Assembly (NCBI GenBank): GCA_008933995.1
Contig: WARS01000013.1
Location: 14,697,806-14,761,805, forward strand
DNA length: 64,000 nucleotides
Direction: 5' to 3'
DNA from: Datnioides undecimradiatus
Taxonomy: Eukaryota; Chordata; Actinopteri; Lobotiformes; Datnioididae
The notes beneath the pieces were generated by a model. The model was not told the DNA's origin, searched no databases, and saw nothing but the letters and a program-made list of their open reading frames with translations. The translations under genes were made by a program, and so were the position numbers. Position 1 is the first letter of the stretch; each line of letters starts with the position of its first letter. This document shows positions 12,063 to 34,461 of the stretch, piece after piece.

Positions 12063-13640
12063 TCATCAACAAATTAGTTCTTCTTTCTCAGAATACACAC
12101 AGATATGCCCCACACAGATACGCACTCAATTTAAAGATAAATAAGTGTGCTTAATGTACACAAGGAAAAAATATTAAATGTTTTGATCAGTATCGTAATT
12201 GATTGGAGCATTAGTTTAACAGATCATCTAAACACTGGGTTGTGGTCTTTTCCTCAGAGCATTACATTTCCTCCATTATCTCTTGGTTTAAATACAAATG
12301 CAAATTTGAAATACTAAGTCTGTTTAAATCCAGAGGGGTTTGTCTGACAGGTTGCCTGCTGTGCAAACAATTAAATTAAGCCTTTGGGGTGGATAGGACT
12401 CATTGATTATCAGGCTTCTGTGTTTACTGACATGTCACCTGATGGAAGCAAAGCACAACGTGAAGAATACGTTAAAATTACACACCCTTTGTTTAAGGCC
12501 AAACATTAAACACAGGAAGACTACAGACTGCCTCAATGTATTACGGTTTGTTTAGAAGACTGACCAATGAGAACAATCATTCAAATGTGGCAAAGTTTCT
12601 TGTTACATTTTGTTTAATTTATCAGAAATGCTACATGCTCAATCATCACTCACTGCTTTTCCTTCTGTAAATCATCTTCATCACAGTTATGTGTAATACC
12701 AAGAATGCCTTGCAGGCGATTCTGAATAAATACAGAGGTTAATCATTAATAGGTGTATTATTTGGCCGGGCTCCGATTTTGGTGCTAATCAGAAGCACAT
12801 GTTTTAGGAGCAGGAGCCTGGAGCCTGAAATCAGTAACAGCGATAAAGACAACATCCCCTCCCTTTCTGTTTCAACAGGTTTACAGAAAACTTTGCATTT
12901 TCTTTTTCAGAGTCAGATCGCTCTTTCCAATGAGATCCTTTACAGTGTTGCTAATGTAGTAAACTCCAACAAGTAGTGTGCTACCAACCACACCCACCAA
13001 AGTCTTCATCAGTCATCAATGAAAATATTCAATGGTTCTTCATGCAGTAAGTGAATGATGAACATCAGCCACTTATCTGTCTTGCTAAAGAGCTAGATGA
13101 AGCGATTCTTTGTCTGGTTTCTTTTGTCTGGTTACGTCAGGTTTCCAAGAAGCAATTAATGCAGATATTGCTAATAAATGCAGCTAATTGTATTAGTTTA
13201 CTGCATCTGCATTGCCAGTCGAACTGTATTTGTTTCAAAGCAATCAACACACAGGCAACTTTTGTCAGTGAGATACGGACTAAGCACATTTGATGCTAGT
13301 TTACAGACAGGTTATTAGTGGTAACAGGCTTTAACTGTGACCTGCTGGAATATTAAGGTAATTAAAGTAACCCTGCATTTAAATGTGGGGTAGATGTAGT
13401 GGAAAAGATAATAGTAATGGATATCTGTATAACTATAAAATTGAATTATTTAAGTTCACCTTAGTGCTTAGATTTCACACAATATTGTTAAGACAACTTA
13501 ATTATTATGTACAAACACAACTAAAGTTGGGAGTGAATTAAATTATCAGCACCTACTCCTGACTGAGTAATTGCCCCATCATCAGAAAGTCTCCAGCAGT
13601 TTAACTTACCTGTAGGTGACCTGTAATTGACACTAACAAG

Positions 13641-13870
13641 CAGGCATGGCAATGGCACAGTGGCTCATTAGCTAGCACTGTTGCCTCACAGCAACATCCT
13701 GGGTTGGATTTTATCCAGATGCTCCAGCTTCTTCTTCCAGTAAAAACACATGCTGTACAGGTGAGCAGAAGTCCTCAACCTGCCTCTTGGTTTGAAGGCC
13801 AGTATGTATGGTTTTTTTGGGTATTGGTTAGTCTGTGGATGTAGATAAAGGATACAAATGTGCTTGATGT
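13641..13870 (+). repeat. Degenerate teleost tRNA-like dispersed repeat
   Basis: Contains GGCACAGTGG, then AGCACTGTTGCCTCACAGCA, CCTGGGTTGGATTTT (B-box-like) and a CTCCAGCTTCTTCTTCCAG...ACATGC segment. That order is typical of a very common teleost dispersed repeat. The copy is diverged and its 3' limit is uncertain. Confidence 0.6.
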
Positions 13871-14035
13871 TCTTAGGTAGTCCCCATGTTAACTGGTTTA
13901 CAGCACAAAGCTTTCAATAATCAATAATTATTACAGTATCTCAGTCATGGAATAACCTGAATAACCTCATCCAGGTTTTAATGTATTGTGCAGTGGTCAA
14001 CACTGCATAATCTGTAATCTAATCCATTTGTTAGA

Positions 14036-14060
14036 CAATACAGCCATGTAGGCTGTATTG
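14036..14060. repeat. Perfect 10-bp hairpin
   Basis: CAATACAGCC and GGCTGTATTG flank a 5-nt loop (ATGTA), giving a perfect 10-bp stem. Too short for a miRNA precursor by itself. Function unknown. Confidence 0.7.
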
Positions 14061-15296
14061 ACTGTCAGAGCTGCCAGTTAGCCAAAATGTTTAATTAGCA
14101 TAGAATTGAACTGAACAGAAACTGTTTTACAACAGGATCAATGAAGGCATTAAAATACACCTTAGGCAGTTAGACAGATAACTGCACACAATAAAATCAT
14201 GTCCAAGAAAGAAAAGGAAAAACATTTTTACGTCATTCCTTCTGTAAGCTACATATAACCATCATATTTGCCTCATATTTGTTCTCCTCAGCTGCATGAG
14301 ATATTATATATGCTATTACTCAGTCCATTAAGATTCAGTAGTTGATTATCATAGAAACAAGCTTACAGGCATGTAGGTACATTAAGTAGTTACTATAATT
14401 AGTATGTTATATATTAAGGATGCTGCCTCTTCCTCTGCCTTAGGTTATTCTGCTGTCAATAGGCTCCTTGACCACCAGTGAACCACATGACAGGGATTGA
14501 AACAATAATTCTTTAAACTGCTTTGCACTGTTGCATGAAAAGGGCTATTGAGCATGGATCAGGCAGCCTGAGTAAAAAAGCACATATATGTAAAAAAATG
14601 CCAAAAATAGCTTGAAAGGATGAAGTTATCTTAAGTTTACCTTCAACTTCACTACACGTGGCGATCTGGCCCTGAAGACAGATTCTGTTGGCAGTGAGAA
14701 ACAGCCATCTGCTGCTGTTTAACCCTCCCATTAAAACACAGCACACACAGAAGAGAAAACAGAGTGTGAATCTGGCAGCATGTGTGTGTGTGTGTGAGAG
14801 ACACAGACACCATAACCACCAACATCAGGTGAGTTTGTCCTTAGCCCCAATGCGAAGATGTGGAAAATTACAAATTTAATGGAAAATTACTTTAATACAT
14901 CCTGAACCAGTTTCAAATTTATTGTTGCTTTTGCTAAAGTTTTAAACATGGTAGCTGTTATACACGTGTAATAGCGTCCTGTTGTATCCATTTTTCCCCC
15001 CACCTGGTATTTAAAGACCTTGAAACAGCAGCTCCTCCAGTTAATGATTGGCCACTGCAGGGGAAAGTGTGCACTTACACTGCTGACTCTTATCGCTGCT
15101 GACCACAAAGCCACTGGAGCAGTATCTCTGGGGCTGACATTAATGGAGAGGACAGTGCTTCATTTAAAGAGACAGGTCAATTTCTTTTTTTGTCTGCTGT
15201 GGAAGAGATAGTAGACGCGTGGAGATGCTGTTCACACACAGGTCTTTAATTGAGAGCAGATTGTGCAGTTTGCCTCTGTGGTGATTGTAGGTGACA

Positions 15297-15302
15297 TTTA
15301 TT
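15297..15302 (-). terminator. Candidate polyadenylation signal of the GT6 gene
   Basis: AATAAA on the minus strand, about 240 nt downstream of the GT6 stop codon. It is the first canonical hexamer noted past the stop. Confidence 0.45.
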
Positions 15303-15540
15303 GGCTTGTGGAACAGAAAATTAAATGACAGTTCAGAATAATTAATTGAATAAAGATGATTGGAATATGTGGATTCTCTTTCTTCCTCTCCTGTCCTGTC
15401 ATTCCACTATCTGCAAATATTTCAGCACAGACATTCTCCAAAAAGAAATTTAAAACTAAAAATAGTGTAACATCATGTGGGTTTTGAGATCTACATCCAT
15501 ACTTTGGGTTCAGCTAGCAGAGCCCTTCTTTTACACTGAT

Positions 15541-16499
15541 TTAACAGTTATGCTCCTCTCTTTTCTCCTTGTCGGAAGCCTCACATTGCCTTCCCAAGGA
15601 AACTAGCCTCTGGGCAGGTACATCAGCAGCCAGGGCTGAGTCCCACCAGCTGTACTCTGGTGACAGCACACGGGTCGGCCTATGGTCTATCAAGTACCGG
15701 TTCAAGTAGCTCTCCTCAAGGCCTCTGGCTGTTACTCCATTAGCCTGGTCCTGCAGAATGAGCAAAGAACAGGCTCGAGCCAGCCTGTACATCTCAGAGA
15801 CCAACCCTCCGTACAACTCAGAGGTGTAGTAGTAGTCTCCTTCATCCTCCTCCACGCAAGCTGATGAGACTTCTTCCACTTCATAAGGAAATGCATTCCG
15901 TGGCATCCCGTAGAGCTCCGGGTGCAATGTGGCCACCAGGTGTCCAAGGATTTCTTCCCCTACAGGGGCCACAAACTCCTGATCAATGTCAGCACAAAAG
16001 ATGTATTCAACCTCACTGCTGATTGGGTTTCGGATGGCGTCAGCAAGTAGGGCCATCCGGCGATTGGCCAACCTGTCCCAGCCTGGCAGCTCTGCAACAG
16101 GAACCACCTTCAGCTGTCTATCAGGCCCTAACTCGATGGGGGGATCCAGTGAACGGGGATTGTCTGTGAGAATGTAGTAAGTGACCATCTGACCAGGGAG
16201 GAAGTAGGTTTCTGCTGAGGAGAGAAAACGTCGCACAAACTTGGCATAAGTTCCCACCACAAGGGCCAGCAGACCTGTACGGATCTCCCGTTGTGCGAAT
16301 TTAGCTCTACGAAAAGCTGAATTACGACTGTCACCCCACACTAAAGGAGCACCCCACGATGTCTCAAGAGGTGTTTGTGGTGCCGCTGCCTTGACAACTG
16401 TCGTGTCTGTCGTGACTTGTCCCCTGTTCATTCCCAAGACATGAAAGACGGAATGATGTGATGCAACACCAACAGCAGCTTTACGTCCATGAAGGAAGT
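15541..16499 (-). CDS. Family GT6 alpha-1,3-glycosyltransferase (ABO/GGTA1/GBGT1-like), terminal catalytic exon
   Basis: Predicted Golgi type II enzyme that transfers Gal or GalNAc in alpha-1,3 linkage. The exon follows a pyrimidine-rich acceptor (TTTTTTTGCTTTGCCCCCCCAG) and runs 318 codons to TAA. An in-frame TGA lies just upstream, so the 5' part must be spliced in. GT6 marks: WGAPLVWGD, GTYAKFVRRFLSSAETYF, YYILTDNP, metal-binding DID at 15982-15990 (usually DVD), LHPELYG, DEGDYYY, GG at 15805-15810, DQANG, ESYLNRYL and VLSPEYSWWD. The catalytic Glu (ABO Glu303) is present at 15712-15714. Donor-specificity positions 266-268 read Thr-Ser-Glu, unlike Leu-Gly-Gly (A), Met-Gly-Ala (B) or His-Ala-Ala (alpha-Gal). 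The ABO exon 6/7 intron is absent. No transmembrane exon was identified with confidence. Exact acceptor specificity cannot be told, so no symbol is given. Confidence 0.9.
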
Positions 16500-16629
16500 C
16501 TGGGGGGGCAAAGCAAAAAAATCACCCAGATCAATCTGACTGATCACAACTGACACACAACTAACTTTTAATTTTAACCACACATTTATGTCGAGAATAT
16601 GTAGAGGAGACACTGCATATTTGTAATAA

Positions 16630-16750
16630 CTCAATTCAGTTCAATTATATTTTATTTGTATAGCGCCAAATTACAACATAGGTTATCTTGGGGCACATTA
16701 CATATAGACAAAGTCTAGACCAAACTCTTTGTATAATCTGTTACAATCTA
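16630..16750 (+). repeat. Teleost dispersed repeat (TTTTATTTGTATAGCGCCAAA type)
   Basis: The sequence TCAATTATATTTTATTTGTA then TAGCGCCAAATTACAACATA, followed by GGTTATCTTGGGGCAC and AAGTCTAGACCAAACTCTTT, matches the layout of a highly abundant teleost interspersed repeat. It lies just upstream of the GT6 terminal exon. Confidence 0.65.
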
Positions 16751-17700
16751 AAAAAATGCAAGTACAGTTTGTTCCTTTAGTGTTCTGTTACAAGGGCAGC
16801 AGCAGAAGTAGAATAAAACAAGTTCTTCTGTACACTTACATATGATAAGAGACAGGAGAAAACAGTACAGGACCAGTTGTGCTCTGGTGACTCTGACTGG
16901 TCCTGTTTGAAGGACAAACAAACAGATGTAACAGTCATTTCGATGAAATCAGTACAAGTTGTCATACTTTTCTGTAAAGTATATTTCACTTGCAAAACCA
17001 CGACAGGTGAAAGAGACCCAGGAATGAAAAGAATGTGCGACTAAAGATATAGCTGTCTTTGGAAATGTAGCAACCTGTGACTGCACAAATAATGTAATCT
17101 GTAAGGCACATGCCAAATTTACAGCTTATGCTACACTCTGTAACCACTTTATTATTTGTAGGCTGTACACAAATATCACTTACTCACTTACTATTGATGT
17201 GGGGAAACAATCTACATGACTCAGGTAAATGAACGAGGTAGTAGTCTGTACAATATCAACACAAGAAAAGAACAAATAGTTTTTTTATGGTCAATATTTT
17301 ATCATTTATATCTAAAAGACCTCTTGTTAAAAGCTGACATAGAATGACATAATCACAGTGCATAAACACCTAATTTTGAGGAAGTTTAATAAAAAGACAA
17401 GATAGCAAACAAAAGATAATATATCAAATGAACCAGTAGTCACAACTGCTTTAACAACACTGTAAAGCAAAGAGAGATATATGAGAAGACTAGTCTGTTT
17501 GAGATTTATGAATACAGATTGGCACTGAATCAAAAGTTACACGTGACTACATGAGACAGGATTTGAGCAAAAGCACGTGTAACTGAATCTACATGTTTAT
17601 CTTTGTATTCTCCACGTGTACGTTCCCCTGGTATGAATGCTCTTTCGCTCGCCATGAGGCTTGAGACAAATGCACCAAAGTTCTTGAATTAATCACAGGC

Positions 17701-17951
17701 TTAATTTGTCTTCCTGGACATATTTTCAGAATTAGATTGCTCATAGAAACCCTCTGAGAAAAGCTTTACAAAGCTCTGGTGTTTGCACTTCGGCCTGTCC
17801 AGCTCAATCCAAATCCCCTTGCCTTTAAAGCAACTGAGGTTTAATTTAGCATGTACTATGGTCACCAAATAAATGACAAGTGAGGGGAAAACAACCAGAT
17901 ATGACACAAGCAGAAGAGGTGGAGCAGTGGTTGAGGTTGTACTAACCTGCA
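17701..17951 (-). other. Unassigned open frame with a predicted transmembrane stretch
   Basis: After a possible acceptor (GCCTGCAG near 17952), a minus-strand frame reads VSTTSTTAPPLLLVSYLVV, then a further hydrophobic run (FPSLVIYLVTIVHA), then KLNLSCFKGKGIWIELDRPK, to a stop. It could be an unrecognised exon, perhaps a membrane anchor for the GT6 gene, or chance. There is no homology I recognise. Confidence 0.2.
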
Positions 17952-18655
17952 GGCGTCTTGCAGAATAGGAACAGCGCCATACTGTGACCTGCTGGTGGAT
18001 AAACACACAAACCTTTGTCTGAGGTTTATTTTTGCCAAAAAGAAATCTTTGCCTCTCGCACTCTCTGTCTCTGCTGCTTGCTCTGTCTCTTCCTGGAAAT
18101 GTGCTGTTTAACTCACTGTTGTCCACCAGCATTTATTTTCTTACCTTGAAAACTGTTTCTTCTTCTTGTTCTTGCTTTTATAATATTTTCCACTCCCTTT
18201 TCTTCACATATCTTCTTCCTTGCCCCCCTTTCCCTCTACCCCTCAGGCTTTTGCAGTATTCACTTTTGGAGAAAAACCAAAAGCAACCAGATGTGTGGGG
18301 AGTCTGGGTAAATGGGAGGAGCTGAGGAGTGGAGGATAAGATGCAGGCAAGGAAAGGGAAGAATTAAATGGTAAAATTAAATATGCAGTGAAGACAGAAG
18401 GGGATTTTAACATTCTTTCCCCCTACTGATGTTGGAAATATGACGATAAATGAACAAGGGTAGTCTCTAAAAAAGACTTGGGAGAACCTCCTTGAACACT
18501 CTTATTTCCTTTATATCCACTTTTGTTACAAAGAATGACTCAACTCAAGTGTCCGATGATCCTGTATATAGGAAATAAAGCATGAAGCAGTCAGGCATTG
18601 TTCTGTATAATAAACAAGGCTTGAGGTCACGTCAGCAGGGTGTTGTATTTTCTGT

Positions 18656-18669
18656 CCACAAGGTGGCAG
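18656..18669 (+). promoter_or_regulatory. CTCF-like motif
   Basis: CCACAAGGTGGCAG fits the core consensus CCASYAGRKGGCRS at all but one position. It sits between the GT6 exon and the pcsk1 3' end. Confidence 0.35.
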
Positions 18670-19015
18670 TGTTCAATAGGAAATTTATACCCTACTGCAT
18701 GTCAACAGTAAACACAAGGAGACAACATACTACAAGAGGTTATGGTATCTATTACCAATCAATCTTCGTAATATTTCTGCCAATATTGACAGTTCAAGAC
18801 AATGTGGTAAAGACAAGTTTATGTTCTTTATGGATAAAAAGCCCTCAAAGGGACCCCTTCATCTACAGTACTTGTTAAACTGTGTGGTGAGATATCTTGT
18901 GTATTAGAGTTTCATTAAGTGTATATATAGCCAAAAAAACCTAAAATCTACATTTTGGTATAATTCATAACTTTAAATGAATGTAATGATTAACAACACT
19001 GGAGTAAAGACAGAC

Positions 19016-19037
19016 AATTCATCCTGAGGGATGAATT
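19016..19037. repeat. Perfect 9-bp hairpin
   Basis: AATTCATCC and GGATGAATT around a TGAG loop. The flanking 19040-19260 sequence looks repeat-like but was not identified. Confidence 0.6.
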
Positions 19038-20261
19038 CAGCGACAAATGTCGATACAAAATTTATGACCGCCCATTCACTTGCTGGTACTTCCATCTTGA
19101 TTACAGTGGTGGATAAAGTGACCAACACACAAACATTATCCATAGGCCCATGCTGCCAGCATGGCTAACTTGTAGCTTTTAGAGACATGGACTGTTAGCA
19201 CGACCTGTTTCCATTTTGGACGCTTGCTGCCGGAGACTCAAACAGACTCATGATGTTGATTTGCAGTTTATTACGATAAATCTCATTATTTTTTTGTACA
19301 TCCATACAGAAATTGCAACATAATATTGGTTTGTGTAAACAACGTTGGACTGCAGCATCAGTCAAAAACAAAAACATGAAGAAAACAGCACAGCCTACGC
19401 TAAAGAATGGATAAATTACAGGGTGCATGTGAGGCATTGTCCCAAACATCTTCTTTTTCCTGTCACCTCGTTGGCAGAGAAGCAGGGCAGGCAGTTCTGA
19501 ACTGGAGGATAGAGACTCTGCATAGAGCATTTATAACTATTCATGTCATAAACATGTATGCTAGCATCTGTAAATTGATCTACACCATGTGGAGACAAGT
19601 ATGCACATTAATTACAGCATATATTAAGGCGTTCAAGATGAATGTGCTTGACAGTTGCTGTGCAGAGCCCCTACACTCCAGCGTTTCAGGTCAGTTCCTG
19701 AAGTCTGATAGGTCCTTTATTACCAAATAAATAATACCAGAGAAGTTACGATCAATGCAATAATCTGTCCAGGATTTAAGGAACCATTTGTATTTGGCAT
19801 TTTGCAGATGATGAACAAACAACATGTTAGCCATTTGCACATTCACTGAAATACACAGAAGCTTTTTGACGGCAAATATTTTGGCAGTGTTCATTTGTAG
19901 TTATGACAACTACACCGACTTTGCAGTTATTGAGTGAACTACGCCACAAGAAAATAAACTTCAAGGGTTTGATACTGTATATATTATTTCCATAAACTAT
20001 TAGGATCCTTAGAAAAATATTTCATTTAATGCAGCATTGTACTTATACAAAATTAAACAAATTGCACAAGAAGAGGATTATTTTTTTCACTTTGAATATG
20101 TTGCTACTCCAAGACTGAAGACTTCCCTGGGCTCCACCTGTCATTTATTATTACCAGAGTCGAGTTTGGTTATGGTTTCTCTTTTTTAATAGTGTATTGG
20201 TACAACTGTCTCATCATCTTATCCATATACTTTTATAGTATATATATTCTTTCACGCTCTA

Positions 20262-21152
20262 TTTATTTCCTTTAATACTTAGAAGAGTCTAGAATATGAT
20301 TCAGTTACTCTCTTGAGCTTTGTTGACACCCTGAGAATAAATCTTTTGTCAACAAAGTTCAAGCATTTCAAATTGCTAATCAATTTTAATTTAAGCGTAC
20401 TCTAATTTAACAACTTTGTCAGTTTTTTAAAGGATCAGTTTGTCCTCTAAAGTGAATAAAGTGAGCAAGTGTCCCATAATAGTGAAACACATTGAAACAA
20501 CAATGTTGGGCATATGAAAAATGGCAAAATATAAGAAGAAATGTTATTTTGGAAAGTGGAGATTTTAGATGTTTTTTAAAACCATATTACAATCATTGTC
20601 TTTGTATAATATATAGATAATATATAGATACCAATACAAAACTTATATTGTAAATGTGGCATGCTTGAGCAGGCAGTGAAGAGAAGAGAGATAAGTATAA
20701 GGCCTTCCCCTCCTTTCTCACGATTCAGATACTTTCAGTTTTAAGTACACAGAGACACAGTTTGTAGCAGAGAGCCTCTAAAGAAAACCATGTTTCCAAT
20801 CCTGTGTGGACTGAAACTTTTGCATGACTGAATGAAAGAATTAACTGATGAATGATGATTGGCAAATAAAGGTAAAGAGATCAGACTTGCAACATTTTTT
20901 TGGTGGGGGCCAGAACTGAGGGTAAAAGTTCTCTTTCCTGTTGTTCTTCTCTTCTCCTCCACTCCTCTAATGCCCGATCCTATCCCTCTGCTCTCTCTCT
21001 TCTCTTCACCTTGTTCCTCTGCACCACAATCAACAAATAACCACACTTTTCCTTTATCTTTTATCTTTGCTAATCTTTTCCTCCTTTCCACTTTATTCTC
21101 TATCTCCTCTTCTCTTCTCCTCCACCCTTCTCCTTTCCTCTCCTCCAAGCCT
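20262..21152 (-). other. pcsk1 3' untranslated region (extent inferred)
   Basis: AATAAA hexamers on the minus strand occur at 21092-21097 (about 56 nt past the stop), 20262-20267 and 20144-20149. The first 250 nt are strongly purine-rich on the transcribed-sense strand. Which site is used cannot be told. Confidence 0.4.
20935..21150 (+). repeat. Pyrimidine-rich tract at the pcsk1 3' end
   Basis: About 215 bp dominated by CTCTT and CTCCT runs on the plus strand, so purine-rich in the pcsk1 transcript. No exact tandem unit. Confidence 0.6.
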
Positions 21153-33696
<12,544 letters not shown>

Positions 33697-33959
33697 CTCA
33701 GAGCAAATTCAACCAGATGAGAAAAATATATATGCGCGTTTACAGCTTAGATGCTCCAAAGACTGCAGGCAAAACTCCGAGATATAGATGTTTAGCGTTG
33801 ATAATGAAGAAATCTCCCTGTTCTGTTTATTCCTTAAGAAACAGCTGGCTGAGGTGGAGGGAACGTGAAACTGCGCGTTATTGGTCAGCCAAGGAGAGGA
33901 AATACTGGTGGTGGGGAGGGCTGCTTTGTGCGTGTGTGTGGTCGCGATGGGGGGCGTAC

Positions 33960-33983
33960 ACACGTCAAATTGCTCTGACGTCA
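33960..33983. promoter_or_regulatory. Tandem cAMP response elements upstream of pcsk1
   Basis: A perfect palindromic CRE, TGACGTCA (33976-33983), and a variant TGACGTGT on the minus strand (33960-33967), centres 16 bp apart. They lie about 265-290 bp upstream of the ATG. The mammalian PCSK1 promoter is known to be controlled through proximal CREs. Confidence 0.7.
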
Positions 33984-34440
33984 GTTTGGCGTCTACCTTT
34001 GGTAAAGATGTGAGTTCAAGTCCCTGGGGTAGAAAGTGAGGGAGAGAGAGAGGGAGATCCGACTAAAAATATCCCACTGTTTGTCCCTGGAGGAGCAGGG
34101 GGAGGAGGAGGAGGAGGAGGCGAAACCATGGGGAAGAAACACAACAAAAAAATAAATCCTGTGTGATCGTGCGACAGTGCTTACTTAAACATGTTCCCCA
34201 TCATTATCATCGTTATGGCGGATGTCGTGCAGGATCTTTCTGCCGGATCCTCCACCCGTGTCTAACGCGTGCGTGTGGCCATCAGACGGCTGGCTGATCT
34301 GTTTCTGTTTTGAGCATAAGCTTAATGATCAAAGATGAGCCAATACATAATACACCTGCGGGAGCTCCGGGAGAAAGAGAAAGAGGGAAAGAGTGTGTGT
34401 GCGTGTGTGTGCGTGTGTGTGTGTTGTGGTGGGGGTGTTC

Positions 34441-34461
34441 TTCAGCACCGGGGACAGTTCC
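34441..34461 (+). promoter_or_regulatory. RE1/NRSE (REST-binding) element upstream of pcsk1
   Basis: Both half-sites are perfect (TTCAGCACC and GGACAG) with the canonical 2-nt spacing, and the last CC is kept. 17 of 21 positions match the consensus. REST silences neuroendocrine genes outside neural and endocrine cells, which suits pcsk1, whose start codon is about 745 bp away. Confidence 0.8.

Larger units (their letters stand above)
11041..15296. other. Intergenic region, ell2 to GT6
   Basis: No gene recognised. It holds a compound CA/CG microsatellite (11945-12062), a degenerate teleost dispersed repeat (about 13641-13870), a perfect hairpin (14036-14060) and AT-rich unique sequence. Confidence 0.7.
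16500..20261. other. Region between the GT6 exon and the pcsk1 3' end
   Basis: Expected to contain the 5' exons of the GT6 gene, but none is certain. It holds a teleost dispersed repeat (16630-16750), an open minus-strand frame with a hydrophobic stretch (17701-17951), a CTCF-like motif (18656-18669) and a 9-bp hairpin (19016-19037). Confidence 0.6.
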
